From Dysidea avara (taxonomy: Eukaryota > Porifera > Demospongiae > Dictyoceratida > Dysideidae), in contig NC_089276.1 in assembly GCF_963678975.1 (NCBI RefSeq), positions 23,605,059 through 23,669,058 on the forward strand: DNA of 64,000 nucleotides, in the 5' to 3' direction. Of this stretch, positions 35,588 to 46,848 are shown one piece after another (position 1 is the first letter of the stretch; every line of letters starts with the position of its first letter). The notes below the pieces were generated by a model that was not told where the DNA came from, made no database searches, and saw nothing but the letters and a program-made list of their open reading frames with translations. The position numbers were made by a program, and so were the translations under genes.

Positions 35588-35895
35588 TTGATTTTGTTGT
35601 TTCTGGAGATTTTCACACAGATTTACCTTTAAGATAAAGCAAACAAGTGCTAATTTGTTATTGGAATGTTTGCAGCAGCTGCTATCAGCACAATTTTAAC
35701 ATATGTAAATATCCAAAAAAGTGGTCACGTGACCAAAAATCCCTTCATATAAGATTTATACTATAAAATAAGATGATGCTCAGTCTTTTTCATTATTTCT
35801 GATGATTTTCATACAGGCTTACCTTTAGATAACACAAATAAGTGCTAATATATCATTAAATTGTTCAATATCAGTGCAGTTTTAACTGTACACAA
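35588..35895 (+). repeat. Two direct copies of a dispersed repeat (family D)
   Basis: Two direct copies, 35588-35745 and 35760-35895, share 'gattttcacacagatttacc' and 'aagtgctaatttgttat' phrases. An inverted copy lies at 37060-37215, which also shares 'ggtcacgtgacca'. The family A copy at 35925-36870 lies between them. Confidence 0.6.
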
Positions 35896-35924
35896 GTTAA
35901 AGGAAAAATTAGAAATTTTAAGTT

Positions 35925-36870
<946 letters not shown>

Positions 36871-37059
36871 ATACAGTATACCGTACTTGATATGATACCC
36901 AAACAATGGTCATGTAGCCAACAATCCCATTACAGCTATAAAGGATGTGTATAGCACTACAAGATGTAGAAGTCTTCATTATAAGGCAACAAAATACACT
37001 AATTGTGACATCGGTCACCCTAAAATACAAAGATTTTCCAATAAGCTGCACAATTTAAC

Positions 37060-37215
37060 TATTATGATATTTTTGGTCATGTGACCACTTTTTGTATGTT
37101 TTTGTGTGTTAAACTTATGCTGATACCCAACGCTACAAGCAATCCAACAATAAATTAGCACTTGCTTGCTTTATCTTAAAGATCAGTCTGTGTGAAAATC
37201 ACTAGAAACAACGAA
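37060..37215 (-). repeat. Inverted copy of the 35588-35895 repeat (family D)
   Basis: 'ggtcatgtgaccactttttg' and 'gctttatcttaaagatcagt' match the earlier copies in reverse complement. Confidence 0.6.
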
Positions 37216-37439
37216 AGGAAGTATCTTCCTTTTTGAGTTGGAAAGCCTACGGCGGTACCTATATACTGCAAGTCGGAAATAGACCGCCAACCAAGAAGGC
37301 TTTCAGGAATCTGGTCTAGCAACTCTCCACAGATATAATGCAAAGACTGTCAGTCAGTAGAACCGCCTCTTCGCAAAAAAATTAAATTGCAAAGGGGCGG
37401 GCGGTGCGAAAAGGTGATACTAAAAAAGCGCCTGACAGA

Positions 37440-37712
37440 GAAAAAAAAAAAGCCGGGTTTAGCTAATTTATGTGAATCAAGCATTGAACCCTGACCAATT
37501 CCACACACATTTGCATGCACGCACTGTGACACAACATTCAACCAGCTATACTGTGTAATATCATAATTTCTAACCCTGTTTTCTTTCGTGGTAAAAGCTG
37601 AGATTGTTTACGCAGTCTGATTGCATAATATTGCCACTCACGTGCTAAAAATGCACTGACTATAAAAACCCCAGACTTCCTGAACCCGCCACCATATGAC
37701 GGTAGGTCGACC
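37440..37712 (+). promoter_or_regulatory. Promoter and start of first exon, split by transposon nest
   Basis: This stretch is homologous to 59480-59735: both share 'gcattgaaccctgacca', 'ttgccactcacgtgct' (or 'ttgcacctcacgtgct') and a TATA box (TATAAAAACC at 37661; CTATAAATTGG at 59677), followed about 30 bp on by 'cccgccacca...acggta'. The homology breaks at 37712 and resumes at about 49628, so the promoter and its first exon are separated by 11.9 kb of inserted DNA. Confidence 0.65.
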
Positions 37713-37946
37713 CAGGGCCGCCCAGAGAAATTAAGGGGCCCAGGGCAAAGAGTTAAAGTGGGGCCCTTGACCCAAGTTGTAAGGTGAAGACCAAAAAAAA
37801 AAAAAAAAAAAAAGGTCACAACCTGCTGGAAATGACAATAACTACCCATCACCAACCATATCTCCTTATCTATAAGCTTGCTACACTGCTCCCAGAAGAA
37901 TACTGTGACTGCTCTATTAGAGTATTTAGATCTGACTGCTCTATTA
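37713..37946. mobile_element. hAT-type MITE, left half (TSD GGTCGACC)
   Basis: It starts CAGGGCCGCCCAGAGAAATT, the same end as the MITE at 24277-24421, and contains a poly-A run and CTCTATTAGAG motifs near 37910 and 37936. The right half is 49502-49627, ending GTGGGCGGCCCTG. GGTCGACC flanks the outside (37705-37712 and 49628-49635). Rejoined, it would be about 360 bp, close to the 327-bp relative at 54054-54380. Confidence 0.85.
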
Positions 37947-38224
37947 TAGGGTCCGCAATCCGAAAAATCAACTTCTACAAATCAATCCCCCTACCATTGT
38001 GGGATGTTCATTGTAGTATCCCATTGCTTGATCCACCATGAAACCGGAGGTACGATTGTTGTCTTCACAGAAATATCATTTTCAGTATCTCACAAGATGC
38101 AAGATTTATTTTTAAAATTTCGTGCTCCACACAAAGGACTGGATGAAACTTGCTACTTAGCCAAATCGTATCCAGAGTTGTTGTAGTTGAAAACTACGCA
38201 CAGAAATAAGTAAATGATTTGCTG

Positions 38225-39145
38225 GGTGTCCGGCACAGGGTTGCTTTTTTTGAAAAAACAGACAAAGAAATATGAAGTTTCGAATTCAAACTGCCCTACC
38301 ACCCAGGGCAAGAGAAGCCAATTATTCCTCATAGTGTATCGATACGGTTGGGTGCATAGTCTGTCTATGCTGTTAGTTTGGAAAAGATCTGAGACTTCTC
38401 ACCATCTGGGTGACAAGCGTCAAAATTTTCTGCACTATCAAAGAATTGTGTCGCGCTTTCTAATCATTTCCAGCGCTTCTGCAGCCACAACAATCATCAA
38501 TTATAGACTAAAACTATGGCAAAAGATGTCCCTGAACGTTTGGTAATAGCGGTTGTCAATTATTGTTTCATCCACAACTTCCACGCCTCGCTCTAAGCTA
38601 TGCATCAAGGGAGGCAGCAAAATCGTCCAAATTTGACTTCACCTCTCACGCTCCACAGCAGCTTCAAATCTTCACTAGATCACCCTACATCACCATTAAG
38701 CTTCAAAACATCCCAAAACAAACCGAAAAATGCACAAAATCTTTCATTTTTGATTGGAGCTGGGTGGAGCTTCTGGTATACTGCATCATATGAAATCACA
38801 GAAACACCAAGTACCACTACTACCAAACGTTTTGATCCATCATTTATCATCATTCTAAACAAAATTAAGTGACCAGTGTGGCATCAGAAGTACTGGAAAG
38901 CACTTTGGTACCATTGAGAGAATCCCTTGAAACGACGCACGAAAATTTTGACGTTCTTCACCCAGATGGTGAGAAGTCTCAGATCCTTTCCAGACTAACA
39001 GTATAGACAGACTATGCATCTAACCTTATCACATCACTATGAGGAAGAGTTGGCTTTTCTTATCTTGGCTGGTAGGGCAGTTTGAATTTGAAAATTCGTG
39101 TTTTGTTTTCTGCTTTTTGAGAGTAAGCAACCCTGTGCTGGGAAC
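38225..39145. mobile_element. Foldback element with about 210-bp arms
   Basis: Arms 38225-38440 and 38935-39145 are inverted copies ('ggcacagggttgc' versus 'gcaaccctgtgc'; 'gagacttctcaccatctggg' versus its inverse). The unpaired middle has fragmentary Thr/Ser-rich frames that I do not recognise. Its right end abuts the Ginger1 element. Confidence 0.6.
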
Positions 39146-39639
39146 TGTCATGCGACAATTGGTCCCCCCAAAATCAGTCCCCCCGGACTAGTTAAAGCCG
39201 CGCTATATGGTCTCCCCGGACCACTTGAGACACTTCAACTTGTCCCCCCCGGACAACCTAGAGCGCCACGGTTGGTCCCCCTCTGCTACAAGTGGTCCCC
39301 CACGCTGAATATGATCCAGGCGCGGCAAGCAACACGGCCGGATCAGTTTCTTCGTACAGCTTGTTTTTAAACTATAAAGCTACAGTGCCAGTGATCGGGT
39401 ATGAGGTTAAAGGCTGTGCCTTGTATGCTCGGCTAGGCCTGTGCTTCGTGGATTCTCAGCCATGATGCCGGTGATCAGTCTATGTTGTCAATTCACTACT
39501 AATGTATTCACTGACATGCGTCATGCCAGGCTATATAGCTAGCCATAAAAGCGATGCAGCTAGCATAATTAATGTATGCCATGAAATAGCTAACTAGTTA
39601 GCAAAGTTTGCCAATATACATCAACAATTGTTACAGTCA

Positions 39640-40074
39640 TTAGCTAATGTGTAAAGTCTTTATACGTTGTTTGACACAATCAATACAGTTAAATTCATAA
39701 GAGGGTGCTGAAGGGTCATCCACAGTTACTCCTGAGCAGATTACATGCACCCACGCATTACAGTTACCACACTGGATCTACATACACAATAAATATACAT
39801 AAAGTTCTCACATGAATAATATATGTGTATAGCATACCCAGCGATCAGTATAATCTTCATGCTGAAAACTTTCTTCAGATCGTCCACACATGATGCAGCG
39901 CTCAGTCATGTCAACTGAATTTGAAACACACGTATATATGCACACTTTAACGCAGAGCAAATTACTTGAATTGGTGAGGAGTGCTGTGCCTATATCTATT
40001 CTGGCTTTCTTCATATTCATTTGCAAAATGGCGTCTTCGTCGATACGGTTAAAATTTAACAATTGTTCAGCAAT
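39640..40074 (-). CDS. PHD finger exons at the C-terminus of Ginger1
   Basis: Exon 40074-39838 ends with CIMCGRSEESF...DRW and exon 39777-39640 continues IQCGNCNAWVHVICSG...FNCIDC and stops at TAA. The Cys4-His-Cys3 order, with the Trp two residues before the sixth ligand's His partner region, matches a PHD finger, which commonly reads histone H3 tails. The first part of exon 40074-39838 completes the protease domain. Confidence 0.75.
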
Positions 40075-43000
40075 CTGTGTATAATACACAAACTTTATAG
40101 CCTTAGCTACAAAAGCGAGATGTTATACCTTTAAACTCAAAACACCACAGTTGAAGCTGTCTCCTGGCTTTTGCACACCTTTCTTGAGCTGAATGAGCTC
40201 AAACTTGTCCAATGAGACGTTGTCTTGACCAACGCAGTTATATCTCATAGCAAAGAACCTTCTATGGAGCATATAAAACTAGGTGTAAAAGTGCATTGCA
40301 TCAATTTAGTTCACAGTGATGCACTGTATAATTATGTTAACAGTCAATGTTACAGTATTGAACATACTTCAAACCTGTGTATGCTCCACGTATGGCTCGC
40401 GATGGTCCAAGAGGATCGATGTAGTAAAACTTTTTTTCTTCCATGTTGATTGCCTACAGAGCAGCACAACAAGTGTATTGGTATCACCCTATGCAAGTTG
40501 CTTACAATCAATATCCAGTGGTTTTCTCCACGATTGTACATTCCAACAATAAACACTTTGGTGCTTAGCGTCTCCTATAGTATGAATAAACTAACTCCTC
40601 CACGTAGCATTTGTGATCTTACCTTGCTTAAAAGGTGCAATGATTTCCCAGATTTTGAGCGATTAACCCAGGCAGTGATGGTTTGTGACAAGACAGCAAA
40701 ACTGTCATTCCTCAATTCAACTAGCATGCGTAAATATCCATTCACTATCTATAACATTAATTTTAGTGCATCAAATTTAGAGGTATATAATACAATGCAC
40801 TGACCTCATCATTTAACCAGTTATTTCCTTTCAAGTTGTGAAAGCTACCTTGATGTATAGCCAAATGTCCAAACCTAGCTTTAATTACATAGCACGGCTT
40901 TCTTTTCCAGATAGCTTTTAGCTGATCCTGTATGTATATATATGAGTCATATGTACCACAGCACAAAAACATACATAGGCTGTAAGTGGTATGATGCTTC
41001 CATTGTTGGCTCCGGCTGTATTAATCATTCCTGTTACTGCTGTAGACATTGTAGCTGTTACGTTAGGTGTGGCTGTTATCTTGGATTCCACTGTCTCTGT
41101 TGTTGTCGCAATCATAGGTGCTACCACTGATGGTTCCGCTATTGTAGGAGGCTTTGTTACGGTGTTTTTCTGAAACTCCTCACATCTCTGTGTAATGGTA
41201 AGCACACAATAATTACAATAGCTGTCAAGGAATTATCACAACAAAATACAACCTTTATAAGCTTGGACGTCGTCTCAATGGCTTAACTGAATTCGTATCA
41301 GGACTATCAGAGAAATTCAGCTTTCTCTTGGTAACAATGTGCTTTGGTGGTGAGAATATCATATCAACAACCCTCTTTCCTATTGGAACTGTTGTGATGT
41401 TTTTCCAGCTATCACAATTTACCTTTATCAGATGTAGGCTTTATTTTAAATTCATTGTGTTCCAGTTTTTGGCTGTAAATAGGTGATAGCGCAGGTGCAC
41501 TAAAACTGCCAAACTCTGGGAAGTAGCCTCCTGCTTGTTTGGGGGAACTGTAAACCAATGGGCAATTCTGAAAATAGACATTAGTAAGATATGTGAAGAA
41601 CGAATTGGAGGAACCTCTAACCACATTAATGGCAACTGATACATTGTGCCCTTGCTCCTTATTCATTCGTACTAGATCTTTACAGTGAGTGATATCTTCC
41701 TCATCCCATCATGATATCAAACTGGGATAGCTGGGTTCCTATTACATGTACTCATATAGAATTCCACGTGGGTGTATATAGTATGCTACAGTAGCTATGT
41801 AACCAGCAAATCAGTGAGCTTATTAAAACTACTCAAAGTATGTATGCTGGCTGCACTACAACCATAGTTACCATGCTTGGCAATAAGCCTATACATTACT
41901 TACTTTGTCACTCATGATGCTGCTAGGATCATAAGAAATGGACGTTCTTGAAGAAGAGTTACTCTGATCATGAGATGTACGAGCATGTAGGAGCACTGAT
42001 ATGTTGCCATCATCCATTTGGTCCAAAATTTTGGTCTTAGTATCTTCATCACACTGAGATGTCAAGATGGGATCCTATAACATGTACATGATATAAATAT
42101 TACAGTATAGTATCAAATAATCTTACTTTATCACTTTTGGTGGCACTAGGTTCATGTGAGATAATGGACACTGTTGGGTTGTGAGATTTCGAAGTATGTG
42201 TACAAGTATTGTGAGTAACAACTGATGTGTTGTCCTCCTCTATTTGGTCAGTCTTGATATTGTCATCATACTGGGATATCGAGTTGCATGGTTCCTATGT
42301 ATTGCAAGATAATATTACATCAATTAACATGCAGTTATAAGTTCTTACTTTGTCGCTCACACTGGCACTAGGATCATGTGAAATGGATCCTTTTCCACCA
42401 CTTCTGACAGATGTGTTGCCACTATTATCACTTTCGTCATGAGGTGTTGAGATACAACCAGTTGCCTATACAATTATAACTTACATAAACACACACCTGT
42501 GTGCCGCACATACATGCATGTACCTTCTTGGGTGGATAGAACAATTTCAAATGTGTACCATGGACTTTTAAAGTCTGTTTAATGTCATTGGTGTTTAGGA
42601 TCTGAAAAATTCCTTTACCAACAGACTTCACAACTTTATAAGGACCCTGCCACTTATAATCCATTTTTCCACCAGCCCGCTTTTTCCTCTTCATATCTTT
42701 TCTAAGAACCAATGCTCCAACTTTGAATGTAGCTGGGTTATGGTGCTTCCTGTCATACACTTGTTTTTGATGCTTTTGAGCGGTGAGTATGTTCTCCTTC
42801 ACAATTTGTGCTACTTTTGTTTGATGAATGAAATGTTGTTCTATAACTTCATCATTATGATCCAAGTGCTGTACGATATCTTCTTCTTTGGGATATTGAA
42901 TTTCAACAGGTAACAGAGCTTGTCGTCCAAACATCACAGCAAAAGGGCAATATTTTGATGACTCGTGTTTAGAAGTATTGTAAGCAAAAACACAGGTGTC

Positions 43001-46000
43001 TAAATAATCTTCCCAGAGTTCCTTTTTCTCATTAACAAACTTTACCAGCATATTCTGGATGGTCTGGTTAAAACGCTCAACCAAGCCGTTTGCCTACAAC
43101 AAACACATAATACAGTTGTATCTACTTAAAGTGCATAAGGTAAATATGCATATTATAGCACTATGCATTTCTTTACCATGCAACTATTAATGTTGATTAG
43201 TTACAACATAGCATATAATATAGGATAGTAGAGTAGTAGTTACCTGAGGATGGTAAGGGGTAGTCAAACGGTGGTCAATTTTCATCATCTTCATCAATTT
43301 CTTGTCAAGGCGATTGTTAAATTCACTTCCTTGATCAGAAGTAATTACTCTTGGTAATCCAAACTGCATGAATAACTGTAAAGTATGTAATATGCAAGTA
43401 AATAACATGGTACACTTTGAATTGCATGGTTCTGGTGGCTGCTTGGGTTATAATGACTACTTCATTCTGTTAGTATTTAATTACATTTTTGCAGCACACT
43501 ATAATACATTACTTTGTCTTGGGTGTGTGTGTGTGTGTGCGTGTGTGTGTGTGTGTTCATGTATATGTGTGAACTTTTCCGAATGTATTAGTAGATTTTA
43601 TTTTGCATTGTTTTATTGTTACTGCATGGAAACAGAATTAGATGCAACATACAAAAGTATTCTTTAAGTCAATTTGGACACCTGTGGATGTTATTAACTG
43701 CATGCACAGTTTCACATTAATGACAAACATTCAAAGTACATGTATTACTTCTGCACGGTTATTCTGTATTCCGTAATCTCCCAAATATTGTGCAGTTGTT
43801 TTACATACTCCTACATACAATAAGCAATCAAGTTGAAATTTTCAGCACCTAGCTGCTTCTCTACCATCTCTATCTAGCTACTTTTCTACCATCCAGTAAC
43901 CAAGTCAAAATATTTTGGTGATCATAGCATAGGATTGTGATAGGCTTAATTATAAAGGATCCTTTATGATGAAGCTATGACAAAATTAATGAGTTTCAGC
44001 AACCGCGTGAAAGGATAGGAATACTAAAGCTAATCTATTGACATCCAAGTAAGCAAGATTCACATCTTGCTAAGATAAGTGATTTAGCCAAAGGTTTTCA
44101 TACAGCTATACAAAATGTTTCAATTAGACGAGAAAATGAATACTGGAATTGGTATGCTGGGAGAATACGGGTTAAACGGCCCACATAACTGGCTATACAA
44201 CTCTTTTCCGACCCATATTATATAGCTGCTTTAACAAACATATACTGTAGTTCTGTATTAGTCTATACGTCCAAGTGTTTGCAAACTTTAAGTAAATATG
44301 TGCATTATACACACAACATATATATATATATACCTTAAACAAAGCACTAAACACGGTTGAGGATTCCTTATTGCTGCAAGCAAATGCCTGCACAAACTTG
44401 CTAAAGTAGTCTGCTACTGTCAGAATATAGCAATTTCCTTGAGTGGACTTGTGCTTTAGTGGTCCGACAAAGTCTATTCCAATGTGGTACCAAGTTGCTA
44501 CAACTGGAATAGGGTTAAGTTCTGGTACCCCTGTGTCCATTTTCTTTGTCATCCGTTGGCACACATCACATTCCTTCACCTTAGATGTATAGAAAAATGT
44601 GATGATGCAAGTTTATTACTGATGAAATATTTTGCATCTTGTGCAAAGGCATTATGTATACGTGCATGGTAAACCACTGTTCTATACAACCTGAAAGCAT
44701 ATAAAATTAATAGAGTTTTGCAGTACAGTTCTATAGCAACTCCAACATGTTGATTGATATAATTGGGTCATTTTTCATTTATGTAGCTATTTAGAAAACA
44801 GAATACTGCAGTTGCAAGTGGTATAGAAGCATGCAAGCAGGGTAAATTTTCAACATAATCATAATTATTATATATGTCTACAACATTATCATAAAGTAAA
44901 ACTGACAAGACCAAAAAGATGTAACAGGGGCATCATACTGTAATAAGCAACCAAATTACATAGCTGTTTGGTATACGGATTGTGAAAGCTGAGTATTAGT
45001 CTGCTATTCTAAATTGCAAGGCATCAACTGCATGATATACTTCCGCATATATGTATACCCCCAAGGTATAGCTGTATAGGTATGTACTTACAAATGCTTT
45101 TACATCCTTTCCTACTCCTTGCCACATGTAGCGTTCTGTAATCCTTGCCTGTGTCTTCTTTGTCCCCATGTGACCTGATGTAGGGTGTACATGACAACCT
45201 CGCAATATCCGCTCTTTCTCTTTCGGGTCTAGTATGTATCTGACCTATACAAACCATACACTTGTATTACCAGTCACATACACTGCATTATAGTATGCTG
45301 AGTCAGCAGCTATATATGGCCCTACAGCTCTATACAACTTAGAATTAGAGTCAATAGGGTCTTGAACTAAAAGAGAAATTATCACACCAAGCAATTTGTC
45401 CATGTAGACAACAGCAGGCCATGCAAACTAGGTGGCTACCAAGTACCGGAACCATAACATCCTGAACGAAAAGAACTTCTTATTTCAGTGGAAACTGAAT
45501 CAGTTCTGTTTCATTTACCAGAGGTTGCACTATATGTATGTTTTGCATTGATTTTGCAAAAGTTCAGAAATACTCTATAGCAGCCAGCCACTCCAACAGA
45601 ACAGTGACAATTTTGTTTATTCAGCTGTGCATAGCAATTCACTAAAATGGTCCAAAACTTTATTTCAGTTGACCCACCCTGTTTAAGTGAAAAGTTTGGA
45701 AGCCATATAGTCACTGCTGCAAAAGTTTATTCCTGACTCATAGGTTTGCTTTCTGTACTCAGGGTTACTGTGATTAAACAAATAATAAATATGGCAGGGA
45801 GACAGAAACATAACTATATGTTTAAGTTTTCATAGTACAATTATCTGGAAGCTAGCCAGATGTAATAAATAACAGAAAGGAACCATGGGACACGTGGTAG
45901 ACTGTAAATACAATGGCTTATACGTTGGCAGCTGCATTCGCAGTTTCTAAGTGTGACTGCTCTATTAGAGCAACTGACTGTTCTATTAGAGTAAGTGGCT

Positions 46001-46368
46001 GAGCCACTTTCTTTCTACAATTATAGAAAGTAAGCCCGACTCGGGGAGTCTATGCCACGGCCTCCTAATGCTGGCTTCTCCACCTCCGTCCTATGCATAC
46101 ATGATGCATTATAATAGTAAATCTTTACCTTGGTCTTGTCCTGTTTGGTGTACAGAAGCGCTCCATCTTCTAAAGTGTACCTCATTGCCTTTCTTCTAAT
46201 ACACCTCTTCTCGTTCTTTGTACACTCTTGTCTGTACCTCTGCTCTTGAAGATACAGTAAAACATCCTCGTGCAGTTGTCTCTCAATCTCTCCACGACTA
46301 TCTTCCGACTCCGTACATTGGCTGCTGCTACTGTGACCAGCAGGGTTAGCGGAGCCATCCGCCATCAT
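39640..46368 (-). CDS. Ginger1 transposase: integrase + Ulp1 protease + PHD finger
   Basis: Multi-exon minus-strand gene. Clear exons (high-low): 46368-46129, 45244-45092, 44579-44334, 43375-43244, 43093-42524, 42465-42349, 42294-42127, 42074-41904, 41567-41423, then 40927-40805, 40748-40623, 40574-40506, 40453-40368, 40261-40129, 40074-39838, 39777-39640 (TAA). Phases agree within both blocks. Two more coding-like exons (around 41390-41261, ending in a basic tail with TAA, and 41190-40970, Thr-rich) lie between, so the locus may make one polyprotein or two products. Integrase and protease active-site residues are all visible. Predicted to cut and paste the element's DNA; the Ulp1 and PHD parts may act on SUMO and chromatin (inference). 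Confidence 0.75.
40129..40927 (-). CDS. Ulp1/C48 SUMO-protease module exons of Ginger1
   Basis: Five exons read in order give the C48 fold landmarks: NNWLNDE|IVNGYL (substrate-binding start), VFIVGMYNRGENHWILI (catalytic His in 'HW'), YYIDPLG (Asp), and QKPGDSFNCGVLSLK (Gln of the oxyanion hole and catalytic Cys). The donor at 40367 (GTATGT) must be used, not the earlier GTTTGA, for the phase to match. All catalytic residues are present, so proteolytic activity is plausible. Ginger1 transposases with Ulp1 or OTU domains are known. Confidence 0.82.
41904..42465 (-). CDS. Three tandemly duplicated exons ending in Ser-Asp-Lys
   Basis: Exons 42465-42349, 42294-42127 and 42074-41904 (39, 56 and 57 codons) are phase 0-0 and clearly related. 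Each starts with an acidic piece, holds an 'N(T/I)SV' motif, then 'SIS(H/Y)(D/E)PS', and ends SDK before GTAAG. A fourth, degenerate copy begins at 41739 (GAACCCAGC...) but carries an in-frame TGA. The next good exon (41567-41423) is also entered in phase 0 and also ends with SDK. This is an internal exon-duplication array with unknown role. Confidence 0.7.
42524..46368 (-). CDS. Gypsy-like integrase module exons of Ginger1
   Basis: Exon 1 (MMADGS..., 80 codons) is charged. Exon 2 carries the zinc-binding histidines (GCHVHPTSGHMG) and exon 3 its cysteines (CDVCQR). The DDE core has GIDFVGPL (first Asp), TSDQGSEFNN (second Asp) and NGLVERFNQ (Glu), with 35 residues between the last two. The C-terminal part has WQGPYKVVKSV, the GPY/F motif typical of Gypsy and Ginger1 integrases. 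All five exons join in phase 0 and show no stops or frameshifts, so this module looks functional. The spliced structure and lack of reverse transcriptase argue against an LTR retrotransposon. Confidence 0.85.
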
Positions 46369-46848
46369 CCTTAAACTGAACTGTTACAAATACTGCTCTA
46401 AGCGTCCTTAAAGTGCGAGTTAAAGTGACGAGCCCTCAGCCGAATCAGTACAGCTATAAACTTGAATCAAGTAAAGTCACGCCAACAGTCGAGGCCAACA
46501 GTCGCTGTTCAGCAACTGACACTTGTTTAGACTGTAGATCAACCGTATCAATATAAAATATGGCTGAGTCGACAGCTGCCAGTCACCTTTGAACTCCTTT
46601 CGACACGATCATCAAAGGCAGCGGTGTGCCGGAAAGCTACTGATAACATCCACATAACTGAGTTTTCCGGTAACGAACAAGTAACCCATATCTAACCGGC
46701 CTCTATACAGCTGTTTCATTGGGGGGACCAATTGAAGCAGGGCGGACCACTTGACGCAACTTCACATGGTCCGGCCGGACAGCCTGAAGTGCGCTAGTTG
46801 GTCCGGCCGGACCACTTGGGGCGGGGGACCATCTGTAGCGTGACACAC

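Larger units (their letters stand above)
39146..46845. mobile_element. Ginger1-type DNA transposon, 7.7 kb
   Basis: The element encloses the integrase-Ulp1-PHD gene on the minus strand. Candidate ends are imperfect inverted repeats: TGTCATGCGACAATTGGTCC at 39146 and, read inward from 46845, TGTCACGCTACAGATGGTCC. TGT-starting ends and a Gypsy-like integrase with a Ulp1 domain are described features of Ginger1. The expected CCGG/CCGT-type 4-bp target duplication is not seen at these borders (GAAC versus CACT), so the precise ends are provisional. Subterminal GC-rich 'ggtccggccggacc' palindromes lie near both ends. Confidence 0.7.

Noticed and set aside
38563..38872. Overlapping Ser/Thr-rich frames in the foldback middle
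   Set aside because: Several frames of similar quality overlap, none has splice or domain support, and both flanks are inverted repeats.
42524..45244. LTR (Gypsy) retrotransposon for the integrase
   Set aside because: No gag, reverse transcriptase, RNase H or LTRs; the gene is spliced and continues into Ulp1 and PHD domains, as in Ginger1.
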